Shown: positions 9,301 to 16,849 of the stretch, in pieces | How the letters are laid out: each line of letters opens with the position of its first letter | Position numbering within the stretch: the first letter of the stretch is position 1 | Source: Pantoea sp050157905 | GTDB lineage: Bacteria; Pseudomonadota; Gammaproteobacteria; Enterobacterales; Enterobacteriaceae | Direction of reading: 5' to 3' | DNA: 64,000 nt | Assembly: GCF_050157905.1 (NCBI RefSeq) | Contig: NZ_JBKIWZ010000001.1 | Location: 1 to 64,000, forward strand | The notes under the pieces: generated by a model | Database searches by the model: none | Told to the model about the DNA's origin: nothing | What the model saw: the letters and a program-made list of their open reading frames with translations, nothing else | Position numbers and translations under genes: made by a program

Positions 9301-10024
9301 GTGTCTCCTCCACCACTTTCTGATTACGGCGCTGCAGCGAGCAGTCGCGTTCGCCCAGCGCCACCACGGTGCCGTTGCCGTCGCCAAAAATCTGCACCTC
9401 GATGTGACGGGCACGATCGATACAGCGTTCCAGAAACACCCCGGCATCACTGAAAAACTGCTCGCCGAGACGGCGCACGCTCTCCCAGGCGCTGGTGAGG
9501 GCCTGCGCATCGGCGCAGCGTGTCAGACCTATGCCGCCGCCACCTGCGGTGCTTTTCAGCATCACCGGATAGCCAATCTCATCGGCGGCCTGCAGCGCCG
9601 CCTCAAGCGAGTCCAGCAGCGGCGTGCCGGGCGTCATCGGCACACCCGCACGGGCAGCCAGTTCGCGCGCGCGGTGCTTGAGTCCGAACTCGCCAATCTG
9701 CTGCGCGGTGGGGCCGACAAAGGCGATACCTGCCGCTTCGCAGGCTTCGGCAAACGGCTGGCTCTCGGAGAGAAAACCGTAGCCTGGCCAGATCGCCTGC
9801 GCGCCACTCTGCTGCGCCGCCGCCAGAATTTTGTCGATGCGCAGATAGCTGTCGCTGGCTTTGTCGCCGCCCAGAGCGATAGCCACATCCGCCTGCTTAA
9901 CGTGCTGCGCGTTGCGGTCAGCGTCAGAGTAAACCGCAACGCTTTTCACCCCAAGGCGCTTCAGAGTACGGATGGCGCGACAGGCTATCTCGCCGCGGTT
10001 GGCAATCAGTACGGTGGTAAACAT
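6395..10024 (-). CDS. uca: Biotin-dependent urea carboxylase
   Basis: 1209 residues. It catalyses ATP- and bicarbonate-dependent carboxylation of urea to allophanate. Domain order: biotin carboxylase (about 1-450; MFTTVLIANRGEIACR start, ATP-grasp loop STAGGGGIGLT, EVNTRLQVEHPVTE), a KipA-like then KipI-like carboxyltransferase region (about 460-1080; YWDIGVPPSGPMDDFAFR, GGEAGLHPSNVHDCEYAIG, MYGMDSPGGYQL-like), and a C-terminal biotinyl domain with EAMKMEL and the biotinylated lysine near residue 1171. atzF precedes it by 2 bp and the GntR gene overlaps its stop. Some enzymes labelled urea carboxylase are guanidine carboxylases. Here no DUF1989 (carboxyguanidine deiminase) genes are present, so urea is the likelier substrate. 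Confidence 0.93.
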   Translation of the reverse strand: MFTTVLIANRGEIACRAIRTLKRLGVKSVAVYSDADRNAQHVKQADVAIALGGDKASDSYLRIDKILAAAQQSGAQAIWPGYGFLSESQPFAEACEAAGIAFVGPTAQQIGEFGLKHRARELAARAGVPMTPGTPLLDSLEAALQAADEIGYPVMLKSTAGGGGIGLTRCADAQALTSAWESVRRLGEQFFSDAGVFLERCIDRARHIEVQIFGDGNGTVVALGERDCSLQRRNQKVVEETPAPGLSSATRDALLASAVRLGELVNYRSAGTVEYIYDVSQQTFYFLEVNTRLQVEHPVTECVTGLDLVACMLQVAAGDTVDWARLQQAPQGAAIEVRLYAEDPLKNFQPSPGLLTGVVFPEGVRVDSGVETGSEVSSFYDPMIAKLIVHADNRAAALEKLQQALDATQLHGIATNLDYLRQITTGDTFRSGSVWTRYLDSVVPAAPVVEVLQPGTFSSVQDYPGRLGYWDIGVPPSGPMDDFAFRLANRIVGNHPSAAGLEFTLQGPTLRFHCDVTLALTGAACDATLDGEPVSYWQPLRVKAGQTLALGRARQGCRSYLAVRNGFDVPVYLGSRSTFSLGQFGGHAGRTLRVADMLPISRPEQAACTTPAPVSAPQPLDAALIPHYGSEWRIGVLYGPHGAPDFFTQAAIDEFFASDWQVHYNSNRLGVRLVGPKPTWTRANGGEAGLHPSNVHDCEYAIGAVNFTGDFPVILTHDGPSLGGFVCPVTIARAELWKVGQVKPGDTIRFHPITADDALAREKAQKHLIDTLRPEHPPAFAVPSLAETAHGSATILAARDATGSTPTVVYRQAGDKYVLIEYGDNVLDLALRLRVHLLMNALKAEAEPGIEELSPGVRSLQVRYDSLVISQAKLMALLLALEATLGDVSTLKVPSRVVWMPMAFEDSATLGAVSRYQETVRASAPWLPNNVDFIQRINGLSSREQVRDTLFNASYLVLGLGDVYLGAPCAVPIDPRHRLLSSKYSPARTFTAEGTVGIGGMYMCIYGMDSPGGYQLVGRTLPIWNTFLKNPQFAADAPWLLRFFDQVRFYPVSESELNQLREDFREGRASLRIEETEFDFAAHQQFLADHAAEIADFRQRQAAAFEQEVQHWAREEENAPSVQDTATSLSDEDQSGLAVQADLNGNIWKVLVQPGEAVSAGQTLIIVEAMKMELAIVAPQAGRVTRILCQAGRPVTPGDTLLWLEPEVE

Positions 10025-10026
10025 GA

Positions 10027-11814
10027 TCAGTGACTCCCCTGTGATGCCAGCCAGTTACGCCAGCCGCCCGTTTCAGTAATCTCCAGCGCGCCGCGCAGGG
10101 CCGCCCCTTCGCAGATAAAGCCTTTGACGACCCGGCCGTCGGCCAGCGTCAGGTTGCCGATCCCCAGCGGAGCAGGTATCTCGGCCACAAACTCGCCGAA
10201 GCGCGCCAGCGGGATGTCCCACAGTTCCACAGCGATCGCGGCGCCCTGTTCATCACGCATCAGGCCCGGCTTTTTGATCGCCCCCTCCAGCAGGGCAAAC
10301 AGGCGGTAGTGGGGCGCGGTCTGCGTCTCCTCAACCCATACCGCCTGACGTTCAGTAAGCTGGAAATTGAGCGGCATACCGGTGAGATGGGCACCCACCA
10401 CCGCCAGGCGGACGTGATCAGCTGAGGCGGGCAGCGTGGCGCGTCCGGCGGGGAAGGGTTGACCGGTGGCGCCCAGCGGCAGCGCCAGTTGCTGCTGCCA
10501 GCGCAGGCCAAACTCAGCCAGCGCCCGATCGTGCCAGGCCGGTGCGATCAGCGTGATGCCGGCTGGCAGGTCGTCGTTGCGGAACGGGGCGGGCAGGGCC
10601 AGCGCGGCGAGGTCGGCAAGGTTGGTAAAGTTGGTGTAGGTGCCAAACTGCGAGTTGTAGTGGACGGGCTCCTGCTTCATCTCTTCCAGGGTATGGATAG
10701 TGGGTGAGGTCGGCACCACCAGCGCATCAAAGGGAGCCATTGCCTGCTGGATCTGGCGCGTCAGGTCGGCCCGCAGATACTCCGCTTTATACGCCTCCAC
10801 CGCGCTGTAGTTCAGCCCGCTGGCGATGATGTTCTGCACGACCGGCTCCATCTGGTCTAGCATGTCGCCCACCGCCGCCGTGCGTTCAGCGACCCAGGCG
10901 CCGTAATAGAGCTGTTCAGCCAGCTGGCGAAACGGAGTGAAATCGATGGGGTGCAGAGTCGCGCCGCCCGCCTGCAGGGCCTCCAGTGCCCGATCCCAGG
11001 CGGCTTCTGCGGCAGCATCATCAAAAAATGCCGGATCGGCCGGAATAGCAAAGTGAGGACGGGCGGGCAGGTTAGCTGGCGCGGTGCGCGGATTGATGCG
11101 CGAATAGGCATCACCGCTGTCATACCCGCCCATCACGGTGGCGACGGTAAAGGCATCCCCGGTTGTCAGCGCAAAGACCGAGATCGTGTCGTTAAGCCGA
11201 CAGGCAGGCACCACGCCGCGCGCAGGGAACCAGCCCTTGGTCGGTTTCAGGCCGACGATGTTGTTAAAGCCTGCCGGGACGCGTCCCGATCCGGCGGTAT
11301 CGGTGCCGAGTGAAAAGGCGACCAGTCCCCGTGCCAGCACCGACGCCGAGCCAGAACTCGAGCCGCCGCTGACATAGTCAGCATCGAAAGTGTTGCAGAC
11401 CGCCCCGTAAGGCGAGCGGGTGCCCACCAGGCCGGTCGCGAACTGATCGAGGTTGGTTTTGCCGATGACGACCGCACCAGCGGCTTTCAGCCGGGCGACG
11501 GCAACCGCATCCTCCTGCGCGGTATAGGTAAAGGCAGGGCAGGCGGCGCTGGTGGGCCAGCCCGCCACATCAATATTGTCCTTAACCGCGAAGGGAATAC
11601 CAAACAGCGGCAGTGCCGCGGGATCGCGCTGATAGTGTGTCAGCAGCGGGGCGATCTGTGCCGCTAACTGCGCGGGTGTCGCCAGGGTGATCCAGGCGTT
11701 ATCCTGCGGATCGATCTCCGCCAGATGTGCGTTGAGCAGAGCGCTAATCTGATGGGGAGCCTGCTGAATGCGCTGCTGCCAGGCGTGAAGCGTCAGGCCA
11801 ATCGTTGATGTCAT
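10027..11814 (-). CDS. atzF: Allophanate hydrolase
   Basis: 595 residues. It hydrolyses allophanate to ammonia and CO2, the second half of the urea amidolyase pathway. The N-terminal amidase-signature domain carries the Ser-cisSer-Lys triad: Lys78 in FAVKDNIDVAG, Ser152 in SGGSSSGSA, Ser176 in DTAGSGRVPAG. About residues 450-595 form the extra C-terminal domain of AtzF/DUR1. A frame-extending ATG at 11845-11847 is rejected: the sigma-54 promoter just upstream predicts a transcript start near 11844, so the ATG at 11812-11814 (MTSTIGLTLHAWQQR) is the usable start. First gene of the operon, with 2 bp to urea carboxylase. Confidence 0.94.
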   Translation of the reverse strand: MTSTIGLTLHAWQQRIQQAPHQISALLNAHLAEIDPQDNAWITLATPAQLAAQIAPLLTHYQRDPAALPLFGIPFAVKDNIDVAGWPTSAACPAFTYTAQEDAVAVARLKAAGAVVIGKTNLDQFATGLVGTRSPYGAVCNTFDADYVSGGSSSGSASVLARGLVAFSLGTDTAGSGRVPAGFNNIVGLKPTKGWFPARGVVPACRLNDTISVFALTTGDAFTVATVMGGYDSGDAYSRINPRTAPANLPARPHFAIPADPAFFDDAAAEAAWDRALEALQAGGATLHPIDFTPFRQLAEQLYYGAWVAERTAAVGDMLDQMEPVVQNIIASGLNYSAVEAYKAEYLRADLTRQIQQAMAPFDALVVPTSPTIHTLEEMKQEPVHYNSQFGTYTNFTNLADLAALALPAPFRNDDLPAGITLIAPAWHDRALAEFGLRWQQQLALPLGATGQPFPAGRATLPASADHVRLAVVGAHLTGMPLNFQLTERQAVWVEETQTAPHYRLFALLEGAIKKPGLMRDEQGAAIAVELWDIPLARFGEFVAEIPAPLGIGNLTLADGRVVKGFICEGAALRGALEITETGGWRNWLASQGSH

Positions 11815-11854
11815 AACAAGAATTCCAGCTGGTATACAAGATGGCATTCAACAG

Positions 11855-11870
11855 AGCAAAGGGTATGCCA
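11855..11870 (-). promoter_or_regulatory. Sigma-54 (RpoN) promoter of the urea operon
   Basis: On the minus strand the sequence is TGGCATACCCTTTGCT. It matches the -24/-12 consensus TGGCACG-N4-TTGCW in both invariant dinucleotides (GG and GC) and in their exact 10-bp spacing. The predicted transcript start is near 11844, about 30 nt before the atzF ATG. RpoN dependence implies activation by an enhancer-binding protein, most likely NtrC under nitrogen limitation. The upstream DNA has two GCACCG-type repeats (around 11965-11990), but no clear full NtrC palindrome was found. Confidence 0.8.
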
Positions 11871-12083
11871 GTTTTTTAACGCGCTGATTCAACGGGTTAT
11901 TGGCGGTGGTGATAAGATTTTCTGATGATAATTTGCACAACCGCAGCGCGCAGGCTGAGCGATAGCGGTGCGCCGGGGGGCGCGGTGCGTAAATTTTGTG
12001 AAGAACATGGCAAGAGTCCGGTTGCCTGGTTAGCATGAAGACTGTCTGGCAACTCGCCGGGCCCAGCAACAGAGGAGATTTAC

Positions 12084-14003
12084 GTGGTGAAGTGGCGTAA
12101 CTGGATGATAGGGATCTGTCTGGCCGGAACGGCCAGCAGCGCATGGGCCGATTCGCTTGATCAACAGCGGCAACGTTATCAACAAATTAAACAGGCCTGG
12201 GACAGTAACCAGATGGCCACCGTGGAGCAGCTCCTGCCAACGCTGCAGGATTATCCGCTTTATCCTTATCTGCAGTATCGCCTGCTGGCGCAGGATCTCG
12301 ATCAGGAGACGGCGCTGGCCGTGCAGAACTTTATTCGCCAGTATCCGACGCTGCCACCTGCACGGTCGCTCAGTACCCGCTTTATCAACGTGCTGGCTTA
12401 CCGTCAGGACTGGCAGGGCGTGCTGAACTTCAGCCCCACCGAACCTAAGCCAGTGCAGGCGCGCTGCAACTGGTACTACGCAAAATGGGCTACCGGGCAG
12501 CAGCAGGCCGCGTTTGACGGCGCGAAGCAGATCTGGCTGCGCGGTACAGCGCTGCCTGCGGACTGCGATAAGCTCTTCTCGGTCTGGCAGTCCTCCGGCC
12601 AGCTCTCGCCGATTACCATCCTGGAACGCATCCGGCTGGCGATGAAAGCCGGTAACGACAGCCTGGTAAGCTATCTGGCGAAAACGCTGCCGGCCGACTA
12701 TCAGACCATGTCTGACGCGGTGCAGGCGCTGCAGCAGGATCCGCTGACGGTCAGTACTTTCGCCAGCAGCGTCGGACCGACCGACTTCACCCGCCAGGCG
12801 ACGATTTACGCCTTTAGCCGCGTGGCGCGGCAGGACATGGAAAATGCCCGCAGCCTGATTCCGATTCTGGTCCGGGCGCAGAAGATGGGACCGGAAGATG
12901 AGCAGGCGCTGAAGGAGATTGTTGTCTGGCGCATGATGGGCAGCGATCTCACTTCTGAGCAGGCGCGCTGGCGTGATGCGGTGGTGATGAACAGCGAGTC
13001 GACCGCGCTGCTGGAACGCCGGATTCGCCTGGCGCTCACGCAGCACGACCGGCGTGGCCTGAACACCTGGATCGCCCGTCTGCCGCTGGAAGCCAAAGAA
13101 AAAGATGAGTGGCAATACTGGCAGGCCGATCTGCTGTTTGAGAAAGGGCGTAAAGAGGAAGCGGAAGAGATTCTGCGCAAACTGATGCAGGCGCGCGGCT
13201 TCTATCCGATGGTGGCCGCCCAGCGTCTGGGCGTAGATTATCCGCTGCAGGTGGATGAAGCGCCGAAGCCAGACAGTGCCACGGTGCAGGGCCCCGAACT
13301 GGCCCGTGTTCGTGAGCTGATGTACTGGGGTCTGGATAACCTTGCACGCAGCGAGTGGAGCAATCTGATCGGCAGCCGCACGCACATCCAGCAGCAGATG
13401 CTGGCGCGTTACGCCAACGAACAGGACTGGTGGGATCTCAGTGTGCAGGCGACCATCACGGCCAAAATGTGGGACAGCCTGAAGGAGCGTTTCCCGCTGG
13501 CGTGGCAGAGCGTCTATGAGCGCAATACCGACGTGAAGCAGATCCCGCCAAGCTATGCGATGGCGATCTCGCGTCAGGAGAGCGCGTGGAATCCCAAAGC
13601 CCGTTCGCCGGTCGGCGCCAGCGGACTGATGCAGATCATGCCCGCCACGGCTGCACACACGGTGAAGATGTATAACATTCCGGGCTACAGCAACGTCAGC
13701 CAGCTACTTGATCCGGAAACCAATATCCAGATTGGCACCCAGTATCTGGAGTATGTCTATCAGCAGTTCAGCCAGAACCGGATTTTCGCCTCCGCAGCGT
13801 ATAATGCCGGACCGGGCAGGGTACGCAGCTGGCAGAAAGCCAGTGCCGGCAATCTGGATGCCGTGGCGTTTATCGAGACGATTCCCTTCTCAGAAACGCG
13901 TGGTTACGTCAAGAACGTGCTGGCCTATGACGCCTACTATCGTCACTTCATGGGCAAGCCGGACAGCATCCTGTCAGATGCTGAGTGGAATCGCCGTTAC
14001 TAG
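12084..14003 (+). CDS. slt: Soluble lytic murein transglycosylase Slt
   Basis: Periplasmic exo-acting lytic transglycosylase that cleaves peptidoglycan glycan strands to 1,6-anhydromuropeptides. 639 residues, close to the E. coli length of 645. It starts at GTG 12084-12086, with GAGGAG 6 bp upstream. The signal peptide runs to about SSAWADSL. A long alpha-superhelical doughnut domain fills residues ~30-460. The C-terminal lysozyme-like domain has the catalytic Glu499 in SRQESAWNPKARSPVGASG followed by LMQIMP, then AAYNAGPGRV. It is divergent from the urea operon (269-bp gap), and trpR follows 45 bp downstream. Confidence 0.96.
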   Translation: MVKWRNWMIGICLAGTASSAWADSLDQQRQRYQQIKQAWDSNQMATVEQLLPTLQDYPLYPYLQYRLLAQDLDQETALAVQNFIRQYPTLPPARSLSTRFINVLAYRQDWQGVLNFSPTEPKPVQARCNWYYAKWATGQQQAAFDGAKQIWLRGTALPADCDKLFSVWQSSGQLSPITILERIRLAMKAGNDSLVSYLAKTLPADYQTMSDAVQALQQDPLTVSTFASSVGPTDFTRQATIYAFSRVARQDMENARSLIPILVRAQKMGPEDEQALKEIVVWRMMGSDLTSEQARWRDAVVMNSESTALLERRIRLALTQHDRRGLNTWIARLPLEAKEKDEWQYWQADLLFEKGRKEEAEEILRKLMQARGFYPMVAAQRLGVDYPLQVDEAPKPDSATVQGPELARVRELMYWGLDNLARSEWSNLIGSRTHIQQQMLARYANEQDWWDLSVQATITAKMWDSLKERFPLAWQSVYERNTDVKQIPPSYAMAISRQESAWNPKARSPVGASGLMQIMPATAAHTVKMYNIPGYSNVSQLLDPETNIQIGTQYLEYVYQQFSQNRIFASAAYNAGPGRVRSWQKASAGNLDAVAFIETIPFSETRGYVKNVLAYDAYYRHFMGKPDSILSDAEWNRRY

Positions 14004-14013
14004 CTGTGTTAAG

Positions 14014-14041
14014 CTTCCGTACTCTTTAGCGAGTACGGAAG
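14014..14041 (+). promoter_or_regulatory. trp operator of trpR
   Basis: Perfect 11-bp inverted repeat CTTCCGTACTC-TTTAGC-GAGTACGGAAG. Its 18-bp core GTACT-N8-AGTAC has the spacing and ends of the TrpR operator consensus GTACTAGTTAACTAGTAC. It fills most of the 45-bp slt-trpR gap and covers a possible -10 (TACTCT, 14020-14025). From memory the core is nearly the same as the E. coli trpR operator. It indicates autorepression by tryptophan-loaded TrpR. Confidence 0.9.
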
Positions 14042-14048
14042 CCTCTTC

Positions 14049-14369
14049 ATGACCCATTCTGATTCCCCTTCTGCCGATGCGCATCCGACAGACGATAGCT
14101 GGCAGCGCGTTGTCCTGCTGATGCAGCAGGCCTTTGCGGATGGCCATGCGCTGCCTCTGCTGCAGCTGATGATGACGCCCGACGAGCGTGAAGCGTTTGG
14201 CACCCGTCTGCGGATCATCGAAGAGTTAATGAATGGCGAAATGAGTCAGCGCGAGCTGAAAAATGAGCTCGGCGTCGGCATCGCGACCATTACGCGGGGA
14301 TCCAACAGCCTGAAAGAGGCGCCGCCGGAGCTGAAACGCTGGCTGGAAGCGCGTCTGGGCCGCGCCTGA
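14049..14369 (+). CDS. trpR: Trp operon repressor TrpR
   Basis: 106-residue all-helical dimeric repressor that binds DNA with L-tryptophan as corepressor and controls trp, aroH, mtr and its own gene. The conserved core is present: LLQLMMTPDEREAFGTRLRI, the MSQRELKNELGVGIATITRGS helix-turn-helix and the ending LKRWLEARL. It is a few residues shorter than E. coli TrpR (108). Its ATG lies 7 bp after the palindromic operator. The stop codon directly abuts the stop of convergent yjjX, with no spacer. Confidence 0.96.
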   Translation: MTHSDSPSADAHPTDDSWQRVVLLMQQAFADGHALPLLQLMMTPDEREAFGTRLRIIEELMNGEMSQRELKNELGVGIATITRGSNSLKEAPPELKRWLEARLGRA

Positions 14370-14888
14370 TTACTGCTGATAAAGCGGATGGACGAACGGG
14401 CAGAGCGCCAGAATCAGGGCCTGATGATAGACGCTGGAGCGGCTGAGCAGACCATGCGTAAACGCGCCTATCGCACCGCCCTTGTGTTTAATATTTTCGA
14501 TGCCGGTTAAGCGTGCCATCTCTTCGCCCAGCTCACGGCCTTCACGCAGACCCGCCAGGACGGCTGGTGGCAGAGTGAAACTGGCGGAACGCGATTCGCC
14601 GCGCTGCTTCTGATTTTCCACCACCATCCAGGCAAACGCACAATCCTCTTCAATCCCCGCTTCAATCGCGACCCAGAACGCCGCTTCAGGGCGAACCTGC
14701 CGGGCATTCATGACGCGCTGGCGTGCGCCGGTTCGCGTTTCAAGATGGGTTAACGGCTGTGCGGCAACGCCACTCTCGACCTCGACCCCTTCAATATGGC
14801 AGGATCCTTCGCCGAAAACGTCGCTGAATGCCTGCGCAATCGCGTGAATCTTCGCTGGGTTGGTTGTGGCTGCGACAACATGGTACAT
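14370..14888 (-). CDS. yjjX: Inosine/xanthosine triphosphatase YjjX
   Basis: 172 residues, the full length of the YjjX/NTPase family. It hydrolyses non-canonical ITP and XTP and so keeps deaminated purines out of nucleic acids. Recognisable segments are VVAATTNPAKIHAIAQAF at the N-terminus (ATTNPAK is the nucleotide-binding start), GVAAQPLTHLETRTGA and a late KHKGGAIGAFTHGLLSR. The start MYHVVAATTNP is unambiguous. It is convergent with trpR, stop to stop, and divergent from gpmB across 203 bp. Confidence 0.94.
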   Translation of the reverse strand: MYHVVAATTNPAKIHAIAQAFSDVFGEGSCHIEGVEVESGVAAQPLTHLETRTGARQRVMNARQVRPEAAFWVAIEAGIEEDCAFAWMVVENQKQRGESRSASFTLPPAVLAGLREGRELGEEMARLTGIENIKHKGGAIGAFTHGLLSRSSVYHQALILALCPFVHPLYQQ

Positions 14889-15091
14889 AATTGATTGAAC
14901 CCTCAGGTGATTAAGCGCCTGGCCCTCAGGCCATTTTATCTGTCAGTCTGAATCCTGGCAGTGCTCACGCGCCCCACGTACCTGCTGTACGCCGGGCTGT
15001 TGCGCATTGTCTGCACCCGGACTGATTGCAACAATGACGCCTGCCGGGACAGGCTCTGAAGCGATTTTGTCGCAGTATAACGGAAACTAAC

Positions 15092-15739
15092 ATGCTACAG
15101 GTCTATCTTGTTCGTCACGGTGAAACGGTATGGAATGCGGAACGCCGCATTCAGGGCCAGTCTGACAGTCCATTGACGGAAAAAGGTGAGCAGCAAGCCC
15201 GGCAGGTGGGTGAGCGCGTAAAACAGCTGGGAATTACCCATGTGATCGCCAGCGATCTGGGGCGGACGCGCCGCACCGCAGAAATTATTGCGGATGCCTG
15301 CGGCTGCGGCGTGACGCTGGATGCGCGGCTGCGTGAACTGAATATGGGTGTGCTGGAGAAACGTCCGCTGGATGGTCTGACCGCTGAAGAGGAGCAGTGG
15401 CGCGCCACGCTGGTCAACGGCACCGAAGGCGGCCGCATTCCGGAGGGTGAGTCAATGACGGAGATGGCGACGCGCATGCACGCCGCGCTCAATGCCTGTC
15501 TCGATCTGCCTGCCGGCAGCCGTCCGCTGCTGGTCAGCCACGGGATGGCGCTGGGGTCGCTGGTCAGTACGATTCTGGGGCTGCCCGCCTATGCGGAGCG
15601 TCGTCTGCGCCTGCGCAACTGCTCACTGTCACGGGTGGATTATCAGCAGAGCGCCTGGCTGGCGGAAGGATGGATTGTGGAGACGGCGGGGGATGTGTCT
15701 CATCTGGATGCTCCCGCGCTCGACGAACTGCAGCGCTGA
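15092..15739 (+). CDS. gpmB: Histidine phosphatase family protein GpmB
   Basis: 215 residues, cofactor-independent-looking member of the histidine phosphatase (phosphoglycerate mutase-like) superfamily. The RHG motif LVRHGETVWN sits at residues 6-15 with phospho-acceptor His9. The second His is in LLVSHGMALG. Despite its name, GpmB proteins are poor phosphoglycerate mutases and probably act as phosphatases on small metabolites. Single gene between yjjX (divergent) and rob (convergent), as in E. coli. Confidence 0.93.
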   Translation: MLQVYLVRHGETVWNAERRIQGQSDSPLTEKGEQQARQVGERVKQLGITHVIASDLGRTRRTAEIIADACGCGVTLDARLRELNMGVLEKRPLDGLTAEEEQWRATLVNGTEGGRIPEGESMTEMATRMHAALNACLDLPAGSRPLLVSHGMALGSLVSTILGLPAYAERRLRLRNCSLSRVDYQQSAWLAEGWIVETAGDVSHLDAPALDELQR

Positions 15740-15746
15740 TCCTGCA

Positions 15747-15771
15747 GGCTGCCGTTACACTAACGGCAGCC
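15747..15771. terminator. Hairpin between convergent gpmB and rob
   Basis: GGCTGCCGTTA-CAC-TAACGGCAGCC, an 11-bp perfect stem between the two convergent stop codons. There is no T-run on either side, so it may act as a 3'-end stabilising or weak bidirectional termination hairpin. Confidence 0.5.
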
Positions 15772-15777
15772 CCGATC

Positions 15778-16659
15778 TTAGCTGTTGGCCGTCTGGCGGC
15801 GGATAGGGATCAGATAGTCGCAGCGGATCTCCGTTGGTGGCTCGGCACGCTTTTTACCGCCGTGGGTATAAAAGCGTTCGATGTCCTGCCCCTGACGGCG
15901 GGTGAGTCCCAGCGTTGGCATGCAGGTGCCGTAAAGCAACAGGATAAACTCCTGCAGGCTGGCGCGGGGGCCGCTGTAGCTGAACTGCACATAATCCCCG
16001 GCTTCCAGAATGACATTCTGGCCGGAGAAGAGGCTGGCTGCGTTGTCAGTCGGCACTGCCGTCGTATAGAGAATCTCCTGCTCGTCATCTTTCTCCTGGC
16101 TGGCACGCACCTGATGCAGACCATACAGCACGGGTGGCACCGTGTCGGTTTCCAGCAGGAACTGCTTCCAGAAGTGAATACGCATCTCGTCGCGGTAGCT
16201 GGAAATCTGCTCCAGCGTACAGGTGTAGCTCTGGGTCTGTCCCACCAGCACCGTTTCCGGCAGCGTGACAAACGACGATTCCGGCTGCACCTCATTATCC
16301 AGACGAATAGGGGGGCGAATACCGAAGGAGTTCCAGTCAGACGCGCGACGATACCAGGCCGGGGTCTGAGCAAACTGCTTTTTGAAGGCGCGAGTAAAAG
16401 TCTGTTGTGAATCAAAACGATACTGAAGCGCGATATCCAGGATCGGGCGACTGGTGAGGCGAAGCGCCACGGCAGCTTTTGACAGACGACGGGCACGGAT
16501 ATAGGCACCGATGGCATGCCCGGTCACGTCTTTGAACATCCTCTGCAGATGCCACTTAGAGTAACCCGCTTTCTGGGCAACGTTATCCAGTGAAAGGGGT
16601 TGATCCAGATGGCTCTCCAGCCAGACAAGCAAATCGCGAATGATACCGGCTTGGTCCAT
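15778..16659 (-). CDS. rob: Right origin-binding protein Rob (AraC family)
   Basis: 293-residue transcriptional activator of the MarA/SoxS/Rob regulon (efflux, porin control, solvent and bile-salt tolerance). The N-terminal DNA-binding domain with two helix-turn-helix motifs covers about residues 1-110 (LDNVAQKAGYSKWHLQRMFK; DIALQYRFDSQQTFTRAFKKQF). A GyrI-like effector domain follows to the end (MPTLGLTRRQGQDIERFY). Length and domain order match E. coli Rob (289). It is convergent with gpmB and divergent from creA. Confidence 0.95.
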   Translation of the reverse strand: MDQAGIIRDLLVWLESHLDQPLSLDNVAQKAGYSKWHLQRMFKDVTGHAIGAYIRARRLSKAAVALRLTSRPILDIALQYRFDSQQTFTRAFKKQFAQTPAWYRRASDWNSFGIRPPIRLDNEVQPESSFVTLPETVLVGQTQSYTCTLEQISSYRDEMRIHFWKQFLLETDTVPPVLYGLHQVRASQEKDDEQEILYTTAVPTDNAASLFSGQNVILEAGDYVQFSYSGPRASLQEFILLLYGTCMPTLGLTRRQGQDIERFYTHGGKKRAEPPTEIRCDYLIPIRRQTANS

Positions 16660-16849
16660 AAAACATCCTCATACTCTGGTGGGGCAGCTAAACGCACTCG
16701 AAAATTAGCACTCGTTGTTCAAAAGACCTGGGCCGTTTTCCGGGGAAGGTTGTGCTAAAACATAGCGGGTAAAACCCGTTTTGGTTTGGTCATTATATCG
16801 ATTACCCGTACATTACATTTTCATCTATTCCATTTGCAATGGTAACTCC

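Noticed and set aside
11845..11847. Upstream ATG giving an 11-codon longer allophanate hydrolase
   Set aside because: It lies at or before the transcript start predicted from the sigma-54 promoter, and the extra residues do not resemble the family N-terminus.
11965..11990. NtrC enhancer from two GCACCG repeats
   Set aside because: The repeats are direct, not the inverted pair of the NtrC consensus, so the match is too weak to call.
11815..12083. Guanidine-type riboswitch upstream of the urea operon
   Set aside because: The predicted leader is only about 30 nt, too short for a riboswitch, and no matching conserved motif was seen.
12030..13658. 542-codon open frame antisense to slt
   Set aside because: It is the mirror of a well-conserved gene in GC-rich DNA, with no family match and a His/Arg/Gln-rich composition typical of antisense frames.
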